This document shows, piece after piece, positions 8,186 through 16,100 of a stretch of DNA of 64,000 nucleotides (position 1 is the stretch's first letter; each line of letters opens with the position of its first letter). The notes beneath the pieces are model-generated. The model saw only the letters and a list, made by a program, of their open reading frames with translations, searched no databases and was not told the DNA's origin. Made by a program: the position numbers and the translations under genes. Source of the DNA: Stieleria maiorica. GTDB lineage: Bacteria; Planctomycetota; Planctomycetia; Pirellulales; Pirellulaceae. The stretch spans positions 3,718,402 to 3,782,401 of the forward strand of contig NZ_CP036264.1 in NCBI RefSeq assembly GCF_008035925.1, in the 5' to 3' direction.

Positions 8186-10699
8186 TTAGCGGTCGGTTAA
8201 CGATGCCAGCTCGTTGCTCAACCCGGCCAGGTTTTGAGCGGCGTTTTCGATGTGACGGATCGCTTCGACACTTTGTTTGGTGACGGTATCGATGTTGCGA
8301 ATGCCGTGGTTTAATTGCGTGACGGCGGCGGCTTGTTGGTTGGCGGTCGCGGAGATCTGTGATGCCGTTTGCGCGGACTCGGCCAATGTCGTCGCCAGAG
8401 AGTTGATGGTTCCGCCCGCCTGGGCGATGATCTCGTTCGCCTCGTGAACGGTCCTGGTCCCCTGTTCGGTGGACATGACCGCGGCATTGGTCGCTTGTTG
8501 GATTTCGCTCAGGATGACACGCACCTGGGCGGTCGCGCGTTTGGATTCCTGGGCCAACGATTTGACCTCGGCGGCGACGACGGCGAATCCCTTGCCATGT
8601 TCGCCGGCGCGCGACGCTTCGACCGAAGCGTTCAGGGCCAGCACGTTGGTTTGTTCGGCGATTTCACTGACCGTCGCCGTGATTTCGCCGATCGCATTGG
8701 CGCGTTCGGCCAACGACAACATGCTGTCGGCGATCGATTCGACCTGATGCTGTACCTTGTCCATCGCCTGGACGGAATCCTCGATCGCGCGGAGCCCGAC
8801 GTTTCCGATTTCGTCGGTGTGGCGTGCCGATTTAGCGACCTCATCGGCCCGCAATGCCGCCTGGGCCGCAGACTGTGCGATCTGATCGGCTGTCGCGACC
8901 ACTTCGGCCACCGTTGCCGCCTGTTCCTGGGTGCCGGTGGATTGCTGGCTGGTCGTGGCAAGGATTTGCTGGGTCGCCACGGCCAGGCGATGCACCGCGT
9001 CTTGAATGGCTTGGAACAACTGCATCCGCTCGACTTCGGCACGTTTCCGAGCGGTGATGTCCTGGACCAGACCGATAAAAACGATCTCACCGTTGCGTTT
9101 TAGCTCGGAAACGCGGAGTGAAATGGAAAACGTCGATCCGTCTTTGCGAACCGCCTCGAGTTCGCGATCGTGACCGATGATGCGAGCTTCACCGGTCTCC
9201 AGATAGCGACGCAGGTAGCCGTCGTGCTGCTCACGGTGGGGCGAGGGGGTCAGCATCGAGACGTTATTTCCGATCACTTCGTCGGCGCGATACCCGAACA
9301 AGGTTTCCGCGGCCAAGTTGAACGAGGTGACGACGCCTGCGGAATTGATCGTCACCAAACCATCGGCCGCCGCGTTGAAGAGTGCTTTGGTTCGTGCCTG
9401 CTGATCGGACGCTTCACGGATCATCGTGTTCAGTTTTTCGGTCATCGAGCGAAACGATGCTTCCAACTTGCCCGCTTCTCCGATCCCGTGCGACATCGGA
9501 ATCTCCGTGTCCAGGTTCCCTTCGGCGATTTTGTCCGCGGAATCCAAAAGGGTTGAAAGAGACGCGGTCAGTTTCCAGGCGACAAAGAAAACCACCAGCA
9601 AGGCGATGACAGAAACGACCGTTCCGATCAACAAGTAGGTCGTCGCCAAATCGTTGACGCGAGCCAGCGAGGTATCGCTGTACTCGCTGAGCGCGACAAA
9701 CCAAAACCGGTTTGTGTCTTCCGGGGCGCTGTAAAACATCCGTCGATGCGTGGCAACCATCCCGCGGTTGTCCGGTCGATCGGCCGCGTCGACGGATTCG
9801 GCGTAGGTGTCAAGCTGACGATCATAGCGTCCCGCGGCGTCGCGGCGCAGGAGAAGCTCGGCACGTACAGGTCGCAGGTCGGCGAAAACATTCGGGCTGA
9901 ACAACGGCAATTCGTCGATGTCGCTCCGATACAGAAACTGCATCGATTGATCGGAAACCTCCACCTGCAGGTCGTCGTTCTGGCGATCCAAGTGGCTGAT
10001 CGACGGGTTGAACGCGACGGCACGCTGGAGCAATTCGCGGCCATCGACCGTAATGACAAACACGCCCTTGAGTGTCTGGGAATCGCGTCCGGTGCCGCTG
10101 CCGAAAAACGGGGTGCAGAAATAGACCGCGACGTTGCCCATTCGATCCTGCATCATGGGTGAAATGTGAACCTGTCCCTCGGTCAATTCGGCCGCCGATA
10201 GAAAGTGTGGCTCGGTACCGATCGACCCGAGGTCTTCGGTTCGCAGCACCGTAGATGCCCCCTGTTCCTCGACGACCATGACGCCTTCGCCCTCGGCATC
10301 GTACACCGCACAGCGAATCCGTTCGGGATAAAACGGCATTTGCGCCGACACGATCTGGCCCAGACGGGCGATCCAAAGCTCCGTCGTCGATCCTTGCTGA
10401 ACGGGGTCCTGACCGGGATTGAGCGTGTTGTCCCAACAACGCACGATTCCAGGGATCGGTGGAAACGTAGGAATCGTCAGCGTGTCGGCCCGGGTTTGGG
10501 CCACCACGCTCATGATCTGATTGGCGATCGCATCGGTTTCCGCCTGCATCTTGTCCAGCGTCATGTCGGTCACCACGTCTCGGCTGCGATCAAACGCGAT
10601 GCGTCCCATCGCGGCCATCGAGATGACGATCGCGACGGCCGTTAACGCAGTGAACTGCCACCTTAATGAAATCGATTGGATTCGCTCGGACAGGTTCAT
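8186..10699 (-). CDS. methyl-accepting chemotaxis receptor with periplasmic sensor, HAMP and PAS
   Basis: 837 residues from MNLSERIQSISLRW; a 31-codon in-frame extension would run inside the preceding cheW gene and is rejected. Membrane helices lie at about 15-35 and 351-372, bounding a periplasmic sensor of roughly 315 residues that resembles a double-Cache region in length. A HAMP domain (about 373-425), one cytoplasmic PAS domain (about 438-560) and the methyl-accepting coiled coil (about 575-835) follow. The conserved hairpin tip EIAEQTNVLALNASVEASRA is at about 676-695. The C-terminus has no CheR-docking pentapeptide. The receptor feeds the CheA encoded 21 bases downstream; the ligand cannot be deduced. 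The PAS domain means it could integrate an internal redox or light-type cue with an external one. Confidence 0.93.
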   Translation of the reverse strand: MNLSERIQSISLRWQFTALTAVAIVISMAAMGRIAFDRSRDVVTDMTLDKMQAETDAIANQIMSVVAQTRADTLTIPTFPPIPGIVRCWDNTLNPGQDPVQQGSTTELWIARLGQIVSAQMPFYPERIRCAVYDAEGEGVMVVEEQGASTVLRTEDLGSIGTEPHFLSAAELTEGQVHISPMMQDRMGNVAVYFCTPFFGSGTGRDSQTLKGVFVITVDGRELLQRAVAFNPSISHLDRQNDDLQVEVSDQSMQFLYRSDIDELPLFSPNVFADLRPVRAELLLRRDAAGRYDRQLDTYAESVDAADRPDNRGMVATHRRMFYSAPEDTNRFWFVALSEYSDTSLARVNDLATTYLLIGTVVSVIALLVVFFVAWKLTASLSTLLDSADKIAEGNLDTEIPMSHGIGEAGKLEASFRSMTEKLNTMIREASDQQARTKALFNAAADGLVTINSAGVVTSFNLAAETLFGYRADEVIGNNVSMLTPSPHREQHDGYLRRYLETGEARIIGHDRELEAVRKDGSTFSISLRVSELKRNGEIVFIGLVQDITARKRAEVERMQLFQAIQDAVHRLAVATQQILATTSQQSTGTQEQAATVAEVVATADQIAQSAAQAALRADEVAKSARHTDEIGNVGLRAIEDSVQAMDKVQHQVESIADSMLSLAERANAIGEITATVSEIAEQTNVLALNASVEASRAGEHGKGFAVVAAEVKSLAQESKRATAQVRVILSEIQQATNAAVMSTEQGTRTVHEANEIIAQAGGTINSLATTLAESAQTASQISATANQQAAAVTQLNHGIRNIDTVTKQSVEAIRHIENAAQNLAGLSNELASLTDR

Positions 10700-10733
10700 G
10701 CGGTGGCCTTCAGGTCGAAGCTGGATGTTGCAT

Positions 10734-11354
10734 CTATGGTTGGTCGTTCTGGTCGATATAAATCCGGTCGCAGCGCAGCAACGCATCGCCATCGAAGATC
10801 ATGATCGCGTCGGCGGTGCACCCGACCAGCAGGTCCACGACGCTGCCCAATCCGCCACTGGGTTGGCGGATATCCTGCTTTCGGATCGTGGTCACGTGCT
10901 CCAATTCGTCGACCAAAATCGCACACTCGGGTTTTGCGGTTCCCAGAACCAACACCTGTGCGTCGCGCCGGGTTTCTCCCGACAAACCCAGGAAAGAACC
11001 GAGATCGATGATGGCAGTGATCTCGCCACGCAGATTGGTCAGCCCCAAGAAAAAATCGTCGGTATCGGGAATCGGCGTGATCGACTGCGGTTGCATCAGC
11101 GCCAACACGAACCGCGTTTCGATCGCCGCTTCTTCGCTACCGAGCCGAAACCGAACGACCTCGATCAACTCGCTCGTGTCGATCGCTCGATCGGGAATCC
11201 GCGCCAGCTGTCGTGACCGCTCGGCCATCAGCGCCTTAATCTGCGCTTCGTTCAAACTTTCGGCACTGCGGAGCGACTCCTGGGCGCGGGACAGACGCGC
11301 CTTGATCCCGGCCCAGTCGAATGGTTCCTTGCGCGATCCGTCATTCATCATCAT
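10734..11354 (-). CDS. CheW-family coupling protein with N-terminal extension (WspD-like)
   Basis: 206 residues. Three consecutive ATG codons (11354, 11351, 11348) are available. The first overlaps the cheR stop codon as ATGA, so translational coupling is likely. The CheW fold covers about 65-205, with the characteristic LTNLRGEITAIIDL segment and a C-terminal DGDALL strand. The 60-residue N-terminal extension contains ALMAERSRQLAR, the type of motif seen before the CheW domain in WspD and other long CheW proteins. It would link receptor and CheA. The presence of two different CheW genes flanking cheR reproduces the wspB-wspC-wspD arrangement. Assignment to CheW is firm; WspD equivalence is inference from size and order. 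Confidence 0.9.
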   Translation of the reverse strand: MMMNDGSRKEPFDWAGIKARLSRAQESLRSAESLNEAQIKALMAERSRQLARIPDRAIDTSELIEVVRFRLGSEEAAIETRFVLALMQPQSITPIPDTDDFFLGLTNLRGEITAIIDLGSFLGLSGETRRDAQVLVLGTAKPECAILVDELEHVTTIRKQDIRQPSGGLGSVVDLLVGCTADAIMIFDGDALLRCDRIYIDQNDQP

Positions 11355-12874
11355 GAATCTCGCCTCAACTCGATGCGGGAGAGTTGTGACTGGGCGGCCA
11401 CGGCGATCTCGGAGACGGTTTCACCATTGGACAGGGGCAAAACGTCATCGGCATCGCCCAGGGCGCACAATTCACAGACCCGACGGAAGTGTTTGCGTGC
11501 TGAATCATATTGTCCTCGCCGCAGCTGGATCGACGCAAACAGAAAATGACTCATCACCGAAGATCGATTCAGAAAAATCGCCTTTCGAATCGATTCCAGG
11601 GCCATCAGCGGCTGGTCCGCATCGGAAAGCAAGACGCCGTACAAGTAGTGCAGTTCCTCGACCAACGGATGACGCACGGTCGCCATTCGGCAAATCTCCG
11701 TGGCGCGACGCGGGTCGATCGCGGCGACCGCCTTGATCCTCACCAGGCAGGCTTCGGAATGATCGACCAGATCCTCCGTCAGCCTATCGGCCCGCGCAAA
11801 GTCACCGGCGTCCAAGGCCGCCACCGCCGCGGCGATCTTCCCGGCCGGCGTTGTCGGAGTGACCTCGCCGGGCGCGCGTTTTGCAAACACTCCCCTGGAA
11901 CGCGACGGTGTCGATGTGACTGCCAACGCTTTTTGCTGCGACGCAGTTTCGGGACGGTTGCTCGTGACATTCGACTCGCCGGTCGTTGCGTCACCCGGCC
12001 GTTGAACGCGGAATGTGTCTCCGGCGGGCTGACTCGACTGGCGTGGCACCTCCAAGCGACGACGATAGAAGACGCCCAGATCGCTGGACACCACTTCAAA
12101 TTCGGCGTGCCCGGCAAGCTGTGGATCGCCCGAAGCCGTGATCAGCCATCCGCCCGGCGCCAAGCACTGATACAACCGCCGACTGATCTCGCCGACGGTC
12201 TCAGACCCGAAATAAATCAACACATTGCGACAGAGGATCAGATCCATGTCGCAGGTTCCGCTGGCAGGCGACGGATATGTGTTGACAGCCAGATTCAAAC
12301 GATGAAACCGAACACGTCGTTTGATGCGTTCGTTCAACGTGTAGCGATCTCCCGAGACGCTTGCGAATGATCGAACCACATCGGATGCTTCGCCGCGAAA
12401 CGACCAGGGGCGGAACTCGGCCCGGCGAGCCTTCTCCAGCGCCGTGTTGGATAGATCGGTGGCCAAGATGGTCGAGGCCGATGAAACATGTTCCTGCGTG
12501 AACACGATCGCCAACGAATACGCCTCCTCACCCGACGCACATCCGGCCGACCACGCCCGAATCGGTTCGAGCGGACCACGACGCAATCGCAACTCGGGAA
12601 GCACCGTGTGGCGGATGAACTCGAAATGCTGTGGCTCGCGAAAGAAATAGGTTTCCCCGACCGTCAGTTGATCGATACAGTCGGACAGCAAGGGTGGACG
12701 TTTGGCCAAGGTCAATCGAAACTCCGCGTACCGGCCCACCCCGGCACGCTTCATCAGCTGCTGCAAGGTGGCCATCGTGTAACGGAGTTGATCCTCGCGG
12801 AATTTGATCCCGGTGTGCTTCGTCAACCATTTCAACAGGTTTCGAAACTCGGGATCATTTTCCGCCGCGTCCAT
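11351..12874 (-). CDS. cheR: chemoreceptor glutamate methyltransferase CheR with TPR-like C-terminus
   Basis: 507 residues. The N-terminal helical subdomain (1-80) ends in TVGETYFFREPQHFE. The SAM-binding site has WSAGCASGEEAYS (108-120), followed by ATDLS and ILCRNVLIYF, all diagnostic of CheR. After about residue 275 comes a Thr/Ser/Pro-rich linker, then a helical C-terminal half with TPR-like periodicity (LHYLYGVLLSDADQP and following). This matches WspC or FrzF-like CheR-TPR proteins rather than the short enteric CheR. It methylates receptor glutamates with SAM. The ATG shares one base with the preceding cheW stop (TGATG), and its own stop lies within the ATG run of the next cheW, so cheW-cheR-cheW form a translationally coupled unit. 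Confidence 0.95.
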   Translation of the reverse strand: MDAAENDPEFRNLLKWLTKHTGIKFREDQLRYTMATLQQLMKRAGVGRYAEFRLTLAKRPPLLSDCIDQLTVGETYFFREPQHFEFIRHTVLPELRLRRGPLEPIRAWSAGCASGEEAYSLAIVFTQEHVSSASTILATDLSNTALEKARRAEFRPWSFRGEASDVVRSFASVSGDRYTLNERIKRRVRFHRLNLAVNTYPSPASGTCDMDLILCRNVLIYFGSETVGEISRRLYQCLAPGGWLITASGDPQLAGHAEFEVVSSDLGVFYRRRLEVPRQSSQPAGDTFRVQRPGDATTGESNVTSNRPETASQQKALAVTSTPSRSRGVFAKRAPGEVTPTTPAGKIAAAVAALDAGDFARADRLTEDLVDHSEACLVRIKAVAAIDPRRATEICRMATVRHPLVEELHYLYGVLLSDADQPLMALESIRKAIFLNRSSVMSHFLFASIQLRRGQYDSARKHFRRVCELCALGDADDVLPLSNGETVSEIAVAAQSQLSRIELRRDS

Positions 12875-13338
12875 CAGCCCTGCTTCTCACTTGTCGGCGA
12901 CGACGACACGATGGATGCCAACGCGCTGCGGTCTTCGGCATCCAACAGGTCTGACGGAGTGAGCAGTTGGACAAAGCCCAGCGTGGTCTTGACGAGCTGT
13001 CCGGTCGGTGTGGCGGACTCGTCCCCGTCATCGGATGCCTCGGACTGCAGCGTCGCCAGATCGACCGCGCGATCGGCGTGCAACGCGTAGCGCAACCCGT
13101 CGTCGCGGATGATCACCAAATGATCCGTGTGGCGGACCGGCATCGCGGGGAGCCGCAGACACTTTCGCGTATCCAGAACCGGAACAACCTCGCCGCGCAG
13201 ATTGATGATCCCCATCACGGTTTCTGGCACTCGGGGCAAGGAAAGTGGCGTCACCGCACGGACGACTTCGACCACCAAATCGGCGGAAACCCCCAGCGGA
13301 CGCTCGTCGATTTCGAATACAAGAATGTTCTTTGCCAC
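12874..13338 (-). CDS. cheW: CheW coupling protein
   Basis: 154 residues, starting at GTG (13338), with GAGG seven bases upstream. It is a single CheW domain: ILVFEIDERPLGVSADLVVEVV at the start, then MGIINLRGEVVPVLDTR, the signature strand-turn-strand of the family. It connects the receptor to CheA. This is the first gene of the chemosensory cluster, so its promoter should lie in 13339-13532 or further upstream; I see no convincing sigma-70 boxes there. The C-terminal SSSPTSEKQG tail is unstructured. Overlap with cheR by one base indicates coupling. Confidence 0.93.
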   Translation of the reverse strand: MAKNILVFEIDERPLGVSADLVVEVVRAVTPLSLPRVPETVMGIINLRGEVVPVLDTRKCLRLPAMPVRHTDHLVIIRDDGLRYALHADRAVDLATLQSEASDDGDESATPTGQLVKTTLGFVQLLTPSDLLDAEDRSALASIVSSSPTSEKQG

Positions 13339-13833
13339 GATGACCTCGCCTCGGGCACATCGGTCCCAGAACCGAAGGAGCGGAAGGATGTGATTTCCAT
13401 TCTAGCGAGAATCGCAGCGGATTGCCCGCAGCGGGGGAGCGAGCAGTTGGTTGATCGCAGTGACCGGCCATGGGACAATCCATCACGTCGTCCCTTGCAA
13501 GAAGATCGCCACCGCCGAATCACCCACGAATGGCTAGCTGGACATCGCCGCTTTGACGTTGCTACGCTCGCCAGAGCGTGGAAATCTCCGGTGCCCCACC
13601 TTCTGGCGAAGGTAGCTACGTTTGACCGGCGATTTACGATGTTTCTTGTGCAAAGTGGCGCTGTCCAGCTAGGCAATCCGAATGATTGTACGATCTGCAC
13701 CTGCCCCCCGACGAAACAAAAACACGCGACCGATTCGAACGCCTGCTTGCACTGGCGAGGTGACAATCAGTGGCGTTGAGACCAATCGCGTAGAGTGCAG
13801 TCACCGTGAGCAGAATCAAAAATGAGGACTCCC
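13339..13833. other. intergenic region between the divergent cheW cluster and a secreted-protein gene
   Basis: About 495 bases without a gene. It must hold the promoter of the chemosensory cluster (minus) and that of the plus-strand gene at 13834. Positions 13533-13672 are a mobile-element-like repeat listed separately. The remaining 194 bases on the left and 161 bases on the right contain only short, unconserved reading frames and no RNA gene that I can recognise. Confidence 0.6.
13533..13672. mobile_element. MITE-like repeat with terminal inverted repeats, copy 1
   Basis: The element begins ctagctggacatcgcc and ends ggcgctgtccagctag, which are near-perfect inverse complements over about 22 bases. 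Inside is a second inverted pair, gctacgctcgccagagcgtgg and ccaccttctggcgaaggtagc. A second copy lies at 39601-39775 with the same ends. No coding capacity, about 140 bases, intergenic: the profile of a non-autonomous transposable element or long REP-type hairpin. No clear target-site duplication is visible. Confidence 0.75.
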
Positions 13834-14859
13834 ATGTCTCTCCGTTCAAGCACGCTGTGCTTCATCTACTTTCTTGTCTCTACACCAAGCCTCGCCGACG
13901 ACCGCAAAGCGCCCAGCACTGCGAAGGAAATCGCATTACAGGGACTCGCTGATCTTGCCCTGTTACGCGACAGCACGCTGAAAAGGTACTCCTTGATGAT
14001 CCAAGGAGAAAGCCAAATCGTCTACGATGCGTCTGTCGCAAGGCCGCCTCTACAGATCAACAGAATCTACAAGTTCCTTGCCGCCGACAGCAATCGAGGG
14101 CTCGAGTATCTTTCCCATTGCAAGGTGATGGGGCCAGAATCCACCAGCCGAGCGTATGAACATCAGTACTGGGTGGAGTTCTACAAATGCAAGGATGAAG
14201 CGATGGGACGTTATGGCTCGGCTTCGCGACGACCATACAAGGTGCGTGAGGCAAACCAGTCCATCAATGATTTCATGGAGAAACAGCGTCTCACCGGCGT
14301 CCGGATTTCCATTTTCGACACGCTGATCATTCACCCGATGTTTGTCGGGAACGGGGATGACCAATACGGCTGGATCGAAAGGACTTACCTGCAAAAATCA
14401 GAACTGCTCGAAGCAGCGAAGGTGACCCAGGGAGATGTGAGAAGCAAATGGCGGTGGAAATCCGGAGTTCACGATTTTGAAATTGAGTTAGTCCAGGGCA
14501 AAGCATACGACTACCTCCCTGTAAAAGTCACGTTCAAAAGTAAAGACACGAGCAGGCCTCACCATTTCGGCGAAACCGAGATCAAGTGGAAAAAGCATCC
14601 GTCAAGCGGCTTTCTTCCCTCCGTCTTGAAGATGGCCTCGGGAAGCCCATTCGGTCAGAAGCAAGAACACCACCACTGGGTCCTTGACTGGCGTATTGGC
14701 GATGAGCTGCCCATTGACTTCTTCCAGTGTGGCCTTTCGGACTTCCGTACTCAGTTTACGCCGGTCTACGATTTCGAGGTTGACATCTACGCGCGTCCGG
14801 GCGGACTCATCCTCGGGACTCCATGGAAGACTCCCGAGGCGCTGATCGAGGAAGATTAG
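13834..14859 (+). CDS. secreted protein of unknown function
   Basis: 341 residues if started at MSLRSS (13834). GAGGACTCCC immediately precedes this ATG, making it a better start than the ATG four codons earlier at 13822. The first 21 residues form a signal peptide (FIYFLVSTPSLA, cleavage before DDRK). The mature part is a mix of beta strands with many aromatic residues (YWVEFYKCKD, WKSGVHDFEIELVQG) ending LGTPWKTPEALIEED. It resembles planctomycete periplasmic proteins that share a lipoprotein-carrier-like beta fold, but I cannot name a family. It is a single-gene unit, divergent from the chemosensory cluster. The base composition is slightly lower in GC than its neighbours by eye, which may indicate transfer. 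Confidence 0.7.
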   Translation: MSLRSSTLCFIYFLVSTPSLADDRKAPSTAKEIALQGLADLALLRDSTLKRYSLMIQGESQIVYDASVARPPLQINRIYKFLAADSNRGLEYLSHCKVMGPESTSRAYEHQYWVEFYKCKDEAMGRYGSASRRPYKVREANQSINDFMEKQRLTGVRISIFDTLIIHPMFVGNGDDQYGWIERTYLQKSELLEAAKVTQGDVRSKWRWKSGVHDFEIELVQGKAYDYLPVKVTFKSKDTSRPHHFGETEIKWKKHPSSGFLPSVLKMASGSPFGQKQEHHHWVLDWRIGDELPIDFFQCGLSDFRTQFTPVYDFEVDIYARPGGLILGTPWKTPEALIEED

Positions 14860-15053
14860 CGGGGCGGTTAAATCTCACGCGGCGCCTCACAAACAGAAAA
14901 GGTTCCCTTTGGCCGCCGAAGTAACGCTGCTGTTCGTCCCATTTGGTCTGCTTTGGTTCAGCGTATCACGAACCACTTTGCCTAAAGAACTTCTCCCAAA
15001 GGGAAAGTGCTAAAGCCGGTTGCCAAATGCCGTGTTCATAGAATCAACTTCTT

Positions 15054-16100
15054 CTACAGCGTGCACATCTCGACGTTGTCGAAGTTTCTGCCGTAGTACT
15101 GCATGTATTGCACTTTGCGCTCGATCGCCTCAATCACATGCGCCGAAAAGTTGACCTTTTCGAATTGCTGGGCGCTGCCCAGCCCGCCGGGGCTGAACAC
15201 GTTGATTTCCATCAGTTTGTCACCGACGATGTCCAACCCGACCAGGAACATGCCGTCCTGGACCAACTTGGGGCGCACGATCTCGGCAATCCGGAGTGCG
15301 GTTTGATCGATTTCCGCGGCCGCTTTGGTCCCACCGGCGTGGATGTTGCTGCGCATGTCGCCGCCGCTGCGGACACGCCGAAACGCCGCATACTTGCGTT
15401 TCACACTCAGCGGGCGGCCGTTCATCACAAACAACCGCATGTCACCCTGTTCGGCGGCGGGCAAGAATTCCTGGGCGATGACGAACCCGTCTCGGCTGAC
15501 CGCGTCGATCATTTGATTCAGGTTGGGGATGTCTTCCGGACGCACCAAAAAGACGCTCGCCCCGCCGGACCCTTGCAACGGTTTGATGACGATCTTGCCC
15601 TGTTCGTGGGCAAAATGTTTGATGTCGTCGCGGTCGCGGGTGATCAGCGTTTTCGGACGAACCTCTTCGGGAAACAACTGAAAGTACATCTTGCTGGATG
15701 CTTGGGATAAACCGGTCGGATCGCTGAGCACGATCACCCCGTGCCGCATCGCCGTTCTTGCAAACTCACTGGCCGTGGTCGCGGCCCAAGGCCGAGACAA
15801 ATAGTCATCGGAGGGAACGTTCCTGAGCATCAACACGTCCAACTCATCGACCGTGATTCGACTGCGGATGGCCTTCTTGCCCTGCAAAACGGTGGTGTAG
15901 CTATCGGAAGTGCCGTACTTGGCCTTGGGAACCGATCGGGCGCGGGCACGGATCATCCCGTCCGGGTCATAGGCTAAATCCCCCACTCCCATGACCCAGA
16001 CTTCGTGTCCGCAATTGACCGCCGTATGTCCTAGACGGCTGGTCGTGAACTTCCCCTCTTCGGTCGCGACGTCGTTGACCAGAAAGCCGATGCGCATCAT
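15054..16100 (-). CDS. glutathione-synthetase-like ATP-grasp ligase, paralog 1
   Basis: 348 residues with the layout of prokaryotic glutathione synthetase. The N-terminal Rossmann part (MRIGFLVNDV) is followed by LRNVPSDDYLSRPWA (92-106), the ATP-grasp lysine and glycine loop IKPLQGSGGASVFLV (172-186), QEFLPAAEQGDMRLFVMNGRP (210-230) and the metal-binding end GLDIVGDKLMEINVFSPGGL (288-307). It should ligate a carboxylate to an amine with ATP, but the true substrate is unknown; GSH itself is doubtful because no gamma-glutamylcysteine ligase is nearby. It is close to identical in many blocks to the paralog at 18034. The start overlaps the preceding metallopeptidase stop (ATGATG). The conserved tail QYMQYYGRNFDNVEMCTL recurs in all three versions of the gene in this operon. 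Confidence 0.85.
   Translation of the reverse strand: MMRIGFLVNDVATEEGKFTTSRLGHTAVNCGHEVWVMGVGDLAYDPDGMIRARARSVPKAKYGTSDSYTTVLQGKKAIRSRITVDELDVLMLRNVPSDDYLSRPWAATTASEFARTAMRHGVIVLSDPTGLSQASSKMYFQLFPEEVRPKTLITRDRDDIKHFAHEQGKIVIKPLQGSGGASVFLVRPEDIPNLNQMIDAVSRDGFVIAQEFLPAAEQGDMRLFVMNGRPLSVKRKYAAFRRVRSGGDMRSNIHAGGTKAAAEIDQTALRIAEIVRPKLVQDGMFLVGLDIVGDKLMEINVFSPGGLGSAQQFEKVNFSAHVIEAIERKVQYMQYYGRNFDNVEMCTL

Noticed and set aside
14860-15053. tRNA or small RNA gene
   Set aside because: No cloverleaf or CCA end could be found by eye; the inverted pair tccctttgg / ccaaaggga is about 85 bases apart.
15054-16100. True glutathione synthetase (gshB)
   Set aside because: No gshA is nearby, two paralogs are present together with QEGLA peptidases, so I kept the broader ATP-grasp call.
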